This document shows, piece after piece, positions 1 to 7,106 of a stretch of 20,491 nt of DNA. The position numbers were made by a program, and so were the translations under genes. The stretch spans positions 2,289-22,779 of the forward strand of contig DMTU01000329.1 of NCBI GenBank assembly GCA_003476595.1, read 5' to 3'. Each line of letters begins with the position of its first letter. Positions within the stretch are counted from its first letter, which is position 1. The DNA is from Acidimicrobiaceae bacterium (lineage in GTDB: Bacteria; Actinomycetota; Acidimicrobiia; Acidimicrobiales; Salinilacustritrichaceae). The notes under the pieces were generated by a model. That model worked only from the letters and a program-made list of their open reading frames with translations. It searched no databases and had not been told where the DNA came from.

Positions 1-171
1 CTCGGCCTCGACGACGACCTCGCCCTCCTCTCCTTCTGGGACGTGGTGGCCGAGGAGTTCGGTGAGCGGACCCTCGGCGAGCCGGACATCGAGGAGCTCG
101 CCGGCTGCCGGACGGCGGTCGAGCTGGCCGAGACCGTCGCCCGCTCCTTCGCTGCCACGCAGACGGCGTAG
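1..171 (+). CDS. C-terminal end of an acyl-carrier-protein-like gene (5' truncated by window)
   Basis: An open frame enters at base 1 and stops at TAG 169-171, giving the last 56 residues of a protein. The acidic helix-loop-helix pattern (LGLDDDLALLSF, then VVAEEFGE, then TAVELAETVA) resembles helices II to IV of an acyl carrier protein. The visible part does not show the DSL phosphopantetheine serine: where LGLDSL would be expected the sequence reads LGLDDDL. Either the serine lies upstream of the window or this is a carrier-like domain that cannot be charged. The truncated hemoglobin begins 3 bases after the stop, so the two could be translationally coupled. The family call rests on pattern only and is weak; the reading frame itself is secure. 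Confidence 0.4.
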   Translation, partial: LGLDDDLALLSFWDVVAEEFGERTLGEPDIEELAGCRTAVELAETVARSFAATQTA

Positions 172-174
172 CCG

Positions 175-570
175 GTGCCGGACCTGGACGACCGCGCTGC
201 GATCCACGACCTGGTCGTCGACTTCTACCGGGAGATCGCCTTCGACGACCTGCTCGGGCCGGTGTTCGGTGAGGTCGCCGAGGTCGACTGGGCCGAGCAC
301 ATCCCCCGGCTCATCGGCTACTGGTGCCGCGTGCTGCTGGACCACCCGACCTACGACGGGCGCATCCTGGCTGCGCATCAGCGCGTGCACGCCGAGCAGC
401 CCTTCGAGCCCGAGCTGTTCGAGCGGTGGTACCGGCTCTTCGTCGAGTCGGTCGATCGTGGCTGGTCCGGTACGCACGCCGAGCGGGCCAAGCGCCACGC
501 GGCCCACATGGCCGGGGTGATCTCGCGTCGCCTCACCGGCGAGGACGTCGAGGTCCGAAGAATCTCGTAG
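175..570 (+). CDS. Group III truncated hemoglobin (131 aa)
   Basis: This small heme protein of the 2-on-2 globin fold binds O2 or NO and is usually cytoplasmic; the best-studied group III member, Campylobacter Ctb, responds to nitrosative stress. Visible family features are the FYREIAFDDLLGPVF start (helix B aromatics F17 and Y18), W39 and H42 in WAEHIPRLIGYW, Y60-D61-G62, the likely proximal heme ligand H68 in AAHQRVH, and the FERWYRLFVESVD helix followed by GTHAERAK. Length is normal for the family. The GTG start lies 3 bases after the previous stop and has no clear Shine-Dalgarno sequence, so coupling is possible. The gene sits 50 bases upstream of the nitrate-reductase-like operon in the same direction, which suggests a role in NO or nitrite stress; that link is inference. 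Confidence 0.88.
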   Translation: MPDLDDRAAIHDLVVDFYREIAFDDLLGPVFGEVAEVDWAEHIPRLIGYWCRVLLDHPTYDGRILAAHQRVHAEQPFEPELFERWYRLFVESVDRGWSGTHAERAKRHAAHMAGVISRRLTGEDVEVRRIS

Positions 571-620
571 TGCGATGTGCCTATGGTGGCGAGTGCCCGC
601 ACGCGACCTCGGGGATCGAC

Positions 621-1706
621 ATGGCAGGTCCACAGAGATCGAGCACCAGCGTCACCCACCGGCCCCACGCTCGCGAGCGCCTGATCGGCGGGATGGCGGC
701 GCTCGTCCTGGTGGCGCTCATCTGGCTCGGGTCGAACCAGCTCGCCAACTTCGACTCCGCGCTCATCGGCTACGCGGTCGGCATCGTCGCCCTCACCTAC
801 GCCGTGGTGATGCGGTACGCCCGGTGGCTGCGGATGCCATCCACCGGTCGGTACTGGCGGCGGGGCTGGCAGCTGACCACGTCGTGGTCGTCGTTCCGCA
901 CCTTGCCCGGGCTGCTGCCCCGGGCCATCGCCGGGCAGCTCCTCCTGCAGGGCTTCATCCGTCGCCGCGGCTGGGTCCGCTGGATCGGCCACCAGTGCCT
1001 GTTCTGGGGCGTGATCGGCGCGACGCTCATCACCTTCCCCCTCGTGTTCGGCTGGTTGGCGTTCAAGCTCGAACCCGGGACCCAGGAGATGTACCGGATG
1101 TGGGTGTTCGGGTTCCCGACCATCACCTTCGACTCGACGTCGTTCCTCGGGTGGTCGCTGTTCCACGCCCTCAACTACACCGCCGTCCTCGTCATCATCG
1201 GCTGCGCCATCTTCCTGTGGCGCCGCTTCCGCGATCGGGCCGCCATCGCCGGGCAGCGCTTCGGCTACGACATGGTCCCGCTGCTGATGCTCATCGTCAT
1301 CTCGGTCACCGGCTTGCTCCTCACGGTCTCGGCCAGCCTCTTCCACGGCTCGTACTACGACTTCCTCGTCGTCATCCACATGGCGGCGGTGGTCCTGTCC
1401 CTGGTCTTCATCCCGTTCGGGAAGTTCTTCCACGTGGTGCAGCGGCCAGCGTCGGTCGGCATCCAGATGTACGCCGAGCTCAACGGCCGGGAGGGCCGTC
1501 GCCCCTGCGCGAAGTGCGGTGAGCCGCTCGCGCCGGACCTCTTCGTGCAGGACCTGCAGTCGACGCTGCAGGACCTCGGCCAGGACTACCGGTTGGACGG
1601 CGCGTCCATGCCGGCCGGACACCTCACCGAGCTGTGCCCCCGCTGCAAGCGGGTCGCCCGGGCCGAGGGGTACTTCGCCCACGACGGATCGAGCTTCGCC
1701 CGATGA
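621..1706 (+). CDS. NarI-like membrane cytochrome b subunit with C-terminal two-CxxC tail (361 aa)
   Basis: An integral membrane protein, probably the quinol-oxidising diheme b subunit that feeds the molybdenum enzyme next door. About six hydrophobic segments are visible, near residues 22-40, 46-66, 122-148, 175-200, 216-240 and 246-270. Histidines in or beside helices (H124, H182, H253, H271) are candidate heme ligands, and GKFFHVVQRPASVG resembles the end of NarI- and DsrM-type subunits. After the last helix comes a soluble tail with C296-x2-C299 and C339-x2-C342, which looks like a zinc ribbon or Fe-S site and is not usual for NarI. ATG 621 is preceded by GGGGA at a good distance; the frame is open further upstream but that part overlaps the hemoglobin gene and is Arg-rich noise. 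The stop overlaps the next start as ATGA. A possible -10 box, TATGGT, lies at 582-587. Confidence 0.8.
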   Translation: MAGPQRSSTSVTHRPHARERLIGGMAALVLVALIWLGSNQLANFDSALIGYAVGIVALTYAVVMRYARWLRMPSTGRYWRRGWQLTTSWSSFRTLPGLLPRAIAGQLLLQGFIRRRGWVRWIGHQCLFWGVIGATLITFPLVFGWLAFKLEPGTQEMYRMWVFGFPTITFDSTSFLGWSLFHALNYTAVLVIIGCAIFLWRRFRDRAAIAGQRFGYDMVPLLMLIVISVTGLLLTVSASLFHGSYYDFLVVIHMAAVVLSLVFIPFGKFFHVVQRPASVGIQMYAELNGREGRRPCAKCGEPLAPDLFVQDLQSTLQDLGQDYRLDGASMPAGHLTELCPRCKRVARAEGYFAHDGSSFAR

Positions 1707-3934
1707 GCCCGCAACGCACGCGCAAGGCCTTCCGCCTCTCCACGCCGCCCGGCGTCGACGACTTCCACGAGGCGGGCGCCGGGCCTGCCGGCGGGTGGGA
1801 GACCGACGAGGCGGACGAGCGGTGGGTGTCCACGCACTGCGCGTTCTGCGGGGTCCAGTGCGGCATGCACCTGCGCGTCGCCGGTCAGGAGGTCATCGGG
1901 GTCGAGCCCCGCACCGACACCCACAACAAGGGCAAGCTCTGCCCCAAGGGCGTGGCCGCCTACCAGCAGATCAGCCACCGCGAGCGCCTCACGCACCCGC
2001 TGGTGCGCGACGGCGGCGTGCTGCGACGGGCGACGTGGGACGAGGCGCTCGACCGGGTGGTCGACGGCATCCGCCGGATCCAGGCGGCCGGCGGTCCCGA
2101 TGCGATGGCCACCTACGGCGGGGCGTCGATGGTCAACGAGAAGACGTACCTGCTCGGCAAGTTCGCGCGCGTCGCGCTGGGCACCCGGTTCACGGATTAC
2201 AACGGCCGGATGTGCATGGTCTCGGCGGGGGCGGCCAACTACCGGTCCTTCGGGATCGACCGCAGCGCCAACCCGCTGAGCGACGTCGCCGAGGCGGACG
2301 TGCTGCTCGTGCTCGGCGCAAACGTCCCCGAGACCTTCCCCGTGTACATCCGCTGGTTCTGGGAGGCCATGGACCGCGGCGCCACCATGATCTGCGTCGA
2401 CCCCCGGGAGACCGCGCTCGCCCGGGTCGCCCAGCTGCACCTGCCGATCCGTCCGGGCACCGACGGTGCGCTCCTGAACGCGATGCTCCATGTGATCGTG
2501 CGCGACGGGATGGTCGACGAGGACTTCGTCGCCGCCCACACCGCCGGGTTCGCCGAGGCGTCGGCCGCCGTGGCCGACTGGACGCCCGAGCGCGCCGGCG
2601 AGGTGTGCGGCGTGCCGGCCGCCGACATCGAACGGGCTGCCCAGCTGTACGGCCGGGCCGACAAGGCCATGGTGAGCCACGCCCGCGGGATGGAGCACCA
2701 GGTGATGGGCTCCCGCAACGCGATGGCGGCGATCAACCTGTGCCTGGCCACCGGCAACATCGGCCGGAAGGGGGCGGGCTACGGCACCATCACCGGCCAG
2801 GGCAACGGCCAGGGCGGCCGGGAGCACGGCCAGAAGTGCGACCAGCTGCCCGGACAGCGCCACTTCACCGACCCCGGCGCCATCGAGCACGTCGCGGAGG
2901 TGTGGGGCATCGACCCCGCCGACATGCCGGGTCCGGGCGAGCCGATCTTCGCCCAGCTCGATCGCATGGAGGCCGGCGAGATCCGCGGCCTGCTCAACAT
3001 CTGCTCCAACCCGATGGTGTCCTGGCCCGACGAGGCCCGGACCCGTCGCATCCTCGAGGGCCTCGAGCTCTACGTGGTCATCGACATCTTCCTGTCCGAG
3101 TCCGCGCTGCTCGCCGACGTGGTCCTGCCCGGATCGGCGTGGGCCGAGTCCGAAGGGGTCGTCGCCAACAGCGATGCCCTGGTCTGCAAGATCAACAAGG
3201 CCGTCGACCCGCCAGGTGAGGCCAAGCCCGACCTGTGGATCCTGGCCGAGATCGCCCGCCGGCTCGGCAAGGGCGAGCACTTCCCCGACCAGACGCCCCG
3301 CGAGGTCTTCGACGAGCTCCGGCGGGCGTCGGCCGGGGGGCGGGCCGACTACTACGGCATCACCTACGAGCGGCTCGAGGCCGAAGGCCCCATCGCCTGG
3401 CCGTGCCCGACCGAGGACCACCCGGGGACGCCCCGGATGTTCGAGGACCTGCGCTTTAACACCGACGACGGCAAGGCGCACTTCAACGCGGTCGAGGTCG
3501 ACCCGCCGGCGGAGGAGCCCGACGCCGAGTACCCGATCCGGCTCACCACCGGTCGCACCGTGGCGCACTACCTGTCGGGCAACCAGACCCGGCGCATCGG
3601 CTACCTCACCGACCAGACCCCGTCGCCGTGGGTGGAGATCCACCCCAACACCGCAGCTGAGCACGGCATCGTCGATGGCGCCCCGGTGCGGGTCACCAGC
3701 CGGCGGGGCAGCACCGTGCTGCCGGCCATGGTCGTGCGCACGATCCGCCAGGACACCGTCTTCATCCCGTACCACTGGGCGTCGCCGGTGGCCGCGAACC
3801 AGCTGACGAAGTCCTCGTTCGACCCGATCAGCTGGATCCCGGCGTTCAAGACCGCAGCGGTGCGCATCGAGGCGAGCGAGGAGCCCGCCATGACCGTCAC
3901 GCCACCACCCGTCTTCGAGGGAGGACGCGGATGA
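1703..3934 (+). CDS. Molybdopterin oxidoreductase, NarB/NapA-type nitrate-reductase-like catalytic subunit (743 aa)
   Basis: Catalytic subunit of the DMSO-reductase superfamily, carrying bis-MGD molybdenum and one [4Fe-4S] cluster. The N-terminal cluster motif is C46-x2-C49-x3-C53-x26-C80 followed by PKG. The likely Mo ligand is C171 in NGRMCMVSAG: Cys followed by Met is typical of NapA/NarB nitrate reductases, whereas formate dehydrogenases have (Sec/Cys)-His. GQGNGQGGREHG (365-376) and LPGQR match the NarB/NasA signature, and the dinucleotide-binding domain occupies about 610-728, with FIPYHW and a DPISWIPAFK end. No Tat signal is visible, so the enzyme is probably cytoplasmic, like NarB rather than NapA. 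It overlaps both neighbours by four bases (ATGA). Nitrate as substrate is a strong inference, not proof; other oxyanions are possible. Confidence 0.88.
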   Translation: MSPQRTRKAFRLSTPPGVDDFHEAGAGPAGGWETDEADERWVSTHCAFCGVQCGMHLRVAGQEVIGVEPRTDTHNKGKLCPKGVAAYQQISHRERLTHPLVRDGGVLRRATWDEALDRVVDGIRRIQAAGGPDAMATYGGASMVNEKTYLLGKFARVALGTRFTDYNGRMCMVSAGAANYRSFGIDRSANPLSDVAEADVLLVLGANVPETFPVYIRWFWEAMDRGATMICVDPRETALARVAQLHLPIRPGTDGALLNAMLHVIVRDGMVDEDFVAAHTAGFAEASAAVADWTPERAGEVCGVPAADIERAAQLYGRADKAMVSHARGMEHQVMGSRNAMAAINLCLATGNIGRKGAGYGTITGQGNGQGGREHGQKCDQLPGQRHFTDPGAIEHVAEVWGIDPADMPGPGEPIFAQLDRMEAGEIRGLLNICSNPMVSWPDEARTRRILEGLELYVVIDIFLSESALLADVVLPGSAWAESEGVVANSDALVCKINKAVDPPGEAKPDLWILAEIARRLGKGEHFPDQTPREVFDELRRASAGGRADYYGITYERLEAEGPIAWPCPTEDHPGTPRMFEDLRFNTDDGKAHFNAVEVDPPAEEPDAEYPIRLTTGRTVAHYLSGNQTRRIGYLTDQTPSPWVEIHPNTAAEHGIVDGAPVRVTSRRGSTVLPAMVVRTIRQDTVFIPYHWASPVAANQLTKSSFDPISWIPAFKTAAVRIEASEEPAMTVTPPPVFEGGRG

Positions 3935-4503
3935 GCCTCGAGCGCTCGATCTTCGTCGACCCGTCCCGCTGCATCGGGTGCGGCGCCTGCGTCGCCGCGT
4001 GCCGCGAGTGCGACAGCCACCGGGGCAAGTCGATGATGAACCTCGACTTCCTGAACCGGGGGGAGTCGACCCTCGCCCTGCCCACCGTGTGCATGCACTG
4101 CACGGACCCGGTGGCGCCGTGCGCGCAGGTGTGCCCGGTCGACGCCATCTTGGTCAGCGACGACGGCGTCGTGCACTCGCCGGATCCGTCGCGGTGCATC
4201 GGCTGCCAGAACTGCGTGCACGGCTGCCCGTGGGGGGTGCCGAAGTTCGACGTGGAGGAGCAGCTCGCGCACAAGTGCAACCTCTGCTACGACCGCACCT
4301 CCGTCGGCCTCGGCCCCATGTGCGCCACGGTCTGCCCCTCCGATGCCCTGTACTACGGCACCGCGGACGAGGTGCTGGCGTCCCGGCCGAACCGCAAGGT
4401 GGTCGACGTCTTCAGCTTCGGCGCCCAGGAGCTGCAGAGCGGCAACTGGGTGGTCGTCCCCGATGAGTTCTCCGTCCTCACGTTCCCGATGGTGGGCCCA
4501 TGA
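3931..4503 (+). CDS. Four-cluster 4Fe-4S ferredoxin subunit of the Mo complex (190 aa)
   Basis: Electron-transfer subunit of the DmsB/NrfC/FdhB type, expected to pass electrons between the membrane cytochrome and the molybdenum subunit. Sixteen cysteines form four cluster motifs: C14-x2-C17-x2-C20-x3-C24; C54-x2-C57-x6-C64-x3-C68; C89-x2-C92-x2-C95-x3-C99; and C116-x2-C119 with C131-x3-C135. C27 is an extra cysteine. It has no signal peptide or membrane helix, which fits a cytoplasmic complex. The start overlaps the Mo-subunit stop (ATGA) and its own stop overlaps the Rieske start (ATGA), so the three are almost certainly translated together. The family assignment is firm; the direction of electron flow is inferred. 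Confidence 0.9.
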   Translation: MSLERSIFVDPSRCIGCGACVAACRECDSHRGKSMMNLDFLNRGESTLALPTVCMHCTDPVAPCAQVCPVDAILVSDDGVVHSPDPSRCIGCQNCVHGCPWGVPKFDVEEQLAHKCNLCYDRTSVGLGPMCATVCPSDALYYGTADEVLASRPNRKVVDVFSFGAQELQSGNWVVVPDEFSVLTFPMVGP

Positions 4504-5021
4504 CCGAGCGCACCAACCCCTCCGACCCCGCCCTCGTCGACGAGCGCATCCAACGGCTGACCACCGATGCGCTGGTCACCCGGCGCGGGTACCTCAAGAT
4601 CCTCGGCGTGCTCTCCGGCGGTCTGGCCGCCGGCAACGTCGCCGTGGCCCTCGGTGCGTTCGAGCGACGGACCGAGGGTGCCGAGGTCGAGATGGTCATC
4701 GCCGACGACGTCGACGCCATCCCCGTGGGCGGGGAGGTCCGCTTCTCGTACCCGACCGACAACGATCCGGCGGTGCTGCTCCGGCTCGAGGACGAGCTCT
4801 TCGTCGCCTACTCGGCGGTGTGCACCCACCTGGCCTGCGAGGTGCTGTGGGTGCGAGACGAGCGGGACCTGTTCTGCCCGTGCCACGACGGGCACTTCGA
4901 CCCGAGCGATGGCGCCCCCACCGCCGGGCCGCCCAAGCGCCCGCTGCCCGAGATCGTGCTGGAGCGGCGGGGCAACTCGATCGTGGCCCTGCGCGAGGGG
5001 CGCATCCGCGAGGAGCACTGA
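4500..5021 (+). CDS. Tat-anchored Rieske [2Fe-2S] protein (173 aa)
   Basis: A Rieske-type iron-sulfur protein. Cluster ligands are C108 and H110 in VCTHLAC and C126 and H129 in FCPCHDGHF, with C113 and C128 placed to make the usual disulfide. The N-terminal region has a twin-arginine motif, TRRGYLKILG (R28-R29), followed by a hydrophobic stretch to about residue 53 with no obvious cleavage site, so it is probably an uncleaved Tat anchor holding the cluster outside the membrane. Rieske proteins normally take one electron from a quinol next to a b-type cytochrome, which fits the NarI-like subunit of this operon. Haloarchaeal nitrate reductase operons also pair a Rieske protein with a cytochrome b. 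The stop and the next start share one base (TGATG). Confidence 0.9.
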   Translation: MTERTNPSDPALVDERIQRLTTDALVTRRGYLKILGVLSGGLAAGNVAVALGAFERRTEGAEVEMVIADDVDAIPVGGEVRFSYPTDNDPAVLLRLEDELFVAYSAVCTHLACEVLWVRDERDLFCPCHDGHFDPSDGAPTAGPPKRPLPEIVLERRGNSIVALREGRIREEH

Positions 5022-5356
5022 TGGCTGAAGGTCCCCGGCCCATCCGGCCACTGCCGAGCACGCCCGCCCCCGAGAGCGAGCGCGGCCTCGCCACGAGCCT
5101 GGTGACCCGCATCGTCATCGTCGCCACGATCGTCCTCGGCCAGCTGTGGGCGCTCACCGTCGCGCTCGAGGCGTCGCTGCTCGACGAGGACGGGCAGGCC
5201 TGGCTGCTCGCCGGGTTCTCGATCGTGTCGTTCGTGGTCACGCTGTTCCTCACCAACGTGGAAGCACCCCGTCGGGGCAGCGATCTGCGGGGGCGGGCCG
5301 CCACCGGCGCCGGGCGCTACGTGTCCCGCCCGGCAGAGGACGGTCGCAGGCCGTGA
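5021..5356 (+). CDS. Small two-helix membrane protein of the redox operon (111 aa)
   Basis: Not recognised as a known family. It has a Pro-rich N-terminus (about residues 1-25), two hydrophobic segments (roughly 27-50 and 65-83, the latter in WLLAGFSIVSFVVTLFLT) and a basic C-terminal tail. The layout suggests an accessory or assembly subunit for the membrane complex. It overlaps the Rieske gene by one base upstream and the HPP gene by four bases downstream (GTGA), so it is firmly part of the operon and translation is probably coupled. No cofactor-binding Cys or His pattern is visible. The function is unknown; a role in the complex is inferred only from position and topology. Confidence 0.7.
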   Translation: MAEGPRPIRPLPSTPAPESERGLATSLVTRIVIVATIVLGQLWALTVALEASLLDEDGQAWLLAGFSIVSFVVTLFLTNVEAPRRGSDLRGRAATGAGRYVSRPAEDGRRP

Positions 5357-5961
5357 CGCCACCGGTCCGGACCGGCAGCATCGGCGGCCAGATGGTCGCC
5401 ATCGTCGAAGGTCTGGCCAACCGGATGCGCATCCCGGCGCTCGTCCAGCGCCACGACTCCGTCGCCGTGATGGGGGCGTTCGCGTTCGTCAACGGCTGCG
5501 TCGCGATCGGGGTGATGAGCTTCGGCGCGCTCGTCACCGGGTCGCCGTTCGTGTTCCCCAGCCTCGGCCCCACCGCCTTCCTCCACTTCTACACGCCGAT
5601 GGCGCCGGCGGCGTCGCCCCGCAACACCTTGTGCGGGCATGCGGTCGGGGTCGCCGCCGCGGTCATCAGCCTCCTGGCGTTCGGCCTGACCGGGGAGGGG
5701 CCGGCGCTCGAGGACGGCATGACGCTCGCTCGGGTGGGCGCCGTGGCGCTCAGCCTCGGCCTCACCAGCGGGGCGATGGTCTGGCTGCGCGTGCCGCACC
5801 CGCCCGCCGGTGCGACCACGATGATCATCTCGCTCGGCATCCTCACCGATGCCGCCCACCTCGCCGTGCTGCTCTTCGCCGTGGTGCTGCTCACCGTCCA
5901 GGCGTTCCTCATCAACCGGGCCGCCGGCGTCCCTTACCCGAGGTGGTCGCCGGAGTCCTGA
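5353..5961 (+). CDS. HPP-family integral membrane protein, candidate nitrite/nitrate transporter (202 aa)
   Basis: The family signature is present: FPSLGPTAFLHFYTP (about 68-82), SPRNTLCGHAVG (about 88-99) and the name-giving His-Pro-Pro in VPHPPAGATTM (147-157). Four or more hydrophobic segments follow in the usual arrangement. Members in cyanobacteria and plant chloroplasts have been linked to nitrite transport. The chosen start is GTG 5353, which overlaps the preceding stop as GTGA; upstream codons in this frame lie inside the small membrane protein gene. Being last in the operon, it may move nitrite or nitrate across the membrane for the neighbouring reductase. The family call is firm, the transported ion is inferred. 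It ends only 6 bases before the convergent DUF3494 gene. Confidence 0.85.
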   Translation: MTPPVRTGSIGGQMVAIVEGLANRMRIPALVQRHDSVAVMGAFAFVNGCVAIGVMSFGALVTGSPFVFPSLGPTAFLHFYTPMAPAASPRNTLCGHAVGVAAAVISLLAFGLTGEGPALEDGMTLARVGAVALSLGLTSGAMVWLRVPHPPAGATTMIISLGILTDAAHLAVLLFAVVLLTVQAFLINRAAGVPYPRWSPES

Positions 5962-5967
5962 TCCGGG

Positions 5968-6987
5968 CTACGCCGTCGAGGAGCGGCGCACCATCGCGGC
6001 ACCCAGCAGGAGGGCGATCGCGCCACCGACCGCGAGGGTCGTGAGGTCGGAGCCGGTCCGAGGCAGCGACGGCGTGGGGGTGCCGCCTCCGCCACCGGTC
6101 GGCGTCGACGGCGTCGCCGTCGTGGGCGTGGTGGACGGTGTGGGCCCGCTCGCCTCCGTGGTGGTCGGGGCGGTGGTGGGCGGTGCGATGGTCGCGGTCG
6201 GCGCGACCGTGGTCGTGGGGCCGGTGGTGGCGGTCGGCGCGGCGGCGGTCGTCGTCGTCGAGGGTGCGGTCGTGGTCGTCTGCACCGCGCAGGCGGCGGT
6301 GGTGATGACGTTGTTGTCGAGGGTGACCGCGCCGTTGCGGGCGAGCAGGCGTCCCTGGACCGTGGCGCCGTTGTTCGCGGTGATCGAGGTGAGGGCGAGC
6401 ACCGTGCCGACGAAGTGGGTGGAGGTCCCGAGCGTGGCCGAGCTGCCGACCTGCCAGAAGACGTTGCAGGCCTGGGCGCCGTTGATCATGTTGACCCGGC
6501 TGCCGCTCGCGGTGATGAGCGTGCTGCCTGCCTGGAAGACGCAGACGGCGTCGGGGTCGCCCTGCGCGTCGAGCGTGAGCGTGCCGGTGATGCCCAGGGT
6601 CCCGTTGCGGTAGACGCCCGGCTCGAGCGTCCGGCCACCGAGCTCGACGGCCACGGCGGTGGCGGGGGTCTGGGATGCCGCGGTGTTGTAGGCGGTGGTG
6701 GTGTCGGTCTGCGCCTGGGCGGCGGTCGCATCTGCGCTGTGGGTGGTGCCGCCGACGATGCCGGGTGGGAAGCCGGTGATGGCGGTGCCTGGGCTGACGC
6801 CCAGGCTGCGGGTCATGGTGGTCGGCCCGGTGTTGGTGACCGAGGAGCCGGCGAGCACGGAGAACGCGTCGGCCGTGCCGAGGCCGATGACGGTGGCCGC
6901 GCCGACGGGAAGGGTCCCGATGACGAGGGCGGCCGCGCCCAGGGCGAGGAGGGATCGGCCGATCAGCCGGGGGGTGCGGGATCTCAT
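5968..6987 (-). CDS. DUF3494 ice-binding-like surface protein with LPRTG sortase signal (339 aa)
   Basis: A secreted protein with a Sec signal peptide (basic MRSRTPRLIGR, then a hydrophobic run to about residue 31), a DUF3494 beta-solenoid domain (about 33-250; GVSPGTAITGFPPG, GVYRNGTLGITGTLTLDAQGD and NGAQACNVFWQVGSSA are typical), a Thr/Pro-rich stalk (about 255-300) and a C-terminal LPRTG at 308-312, a hydrophobic helix and a basic tail. That ending is a classical sortase sorting signal, so the protein should be linked to the cell wall. DUF3494 proteins include type 1 ice-binding proteins; in non-polar bacteria the role is often unknown, and adhesion is possible. ATG 6987 was chosen because it starts the signal peptide and AAGG lies upstream; the open frame continues to 7068 but that part is Pro-rich. 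Confidence 0.88.
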   Translation of the reverse strand: MRSRTPRLIGRSLLALGAAALVIGTLPVGAATVIGLGTADAFSVLAGSSVTNTGPTTMTRSLGVSPGTAITGFPPGIVGGTTHSADATAAQAQTDTTTAYNTAASQTPATAVAVELGGRTLEPGVYRNGTLGITGTLTLDAQGDPDAVCVFQAGSTLITASGSRVNMINGAQACNVFWQVGSSATLGTSTHFVGTVLALTSITANNGATVQGRLLARNGAVTLDNNVITTAACAVQTTTTAPSTTTTAAAPTATTGPTTTVAPTATIAPPTTAPTTTEASGPTPSTTPTTATPSTPTGGGGGTPTPSLPRTGSDLTTLAVGGAIALLLGAAMVRRSSTA

Positions 6988-7066
6988 GTGGGCTCTGCCT
7001 TCGAAGAGTCGAGCCCCGAGATCGGCGGCCGCCGGCGGCGGGCGGTCGGTCACGGAACGAACCCCC

Positions 7067-7096
7067 ACGGTACCTCAGAGGGGCAAACAGTCGCAA
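7067..7096 (-). promoter_or_regulatory. Candidate promoter of the DUF3494 gene
   Basis: On the minus strand TTGCGA (7091-7096) is followed by an 18-base spacer and TACCGT (7067-7072). TACCGT is the same -10 box seen before arsR, the racemase and the DUF1353 gene in this window. Transcription from here would give a leader of about 70 bases before ATG 6987. The -35 match is only partial. Confidence 0.4.
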
Positions 7097-7106
7097 CAGG
7101 TTTCTA

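Noticed and set aside
324..620. N-terminal extension of the cytochrome b frame upstream of ATG 621
   Set aside because: It overlaps the truncated hemoglobin gene out of frame and is Arg/Ala-rich. ATG 621 has a ribosome binding site and starts just before the first membrane helix.
1586..3775. Long open frame on the minus strand (over 700 codons) opposite the molybdopterin gene
   Set aside because: Its product is a low-complexity His/Val/Gly/Asp-rich string with no known motif, while the plus strand encodes a complete, motif-rich enzyme. Such antisense frames are normal in GC-rich coding DNA.
1703..3934. Molybdopterin subunit as a formate dehydrogenase
   Set aside because: The Mo-ligand Cys is followed by Met, not His, and the GQGNGQGGREHG segment and C-terminal end follow the NarB/NasA pattern. 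An HPP neighbour also fits nitrate better.
5849..6613. Plus-strand Val-rich frame over the DUF3494 gene
   Set aside because: It is the complement of Thr/Pro repeats in the stalk of the surface protein; the Val run is a by-product of those codons.
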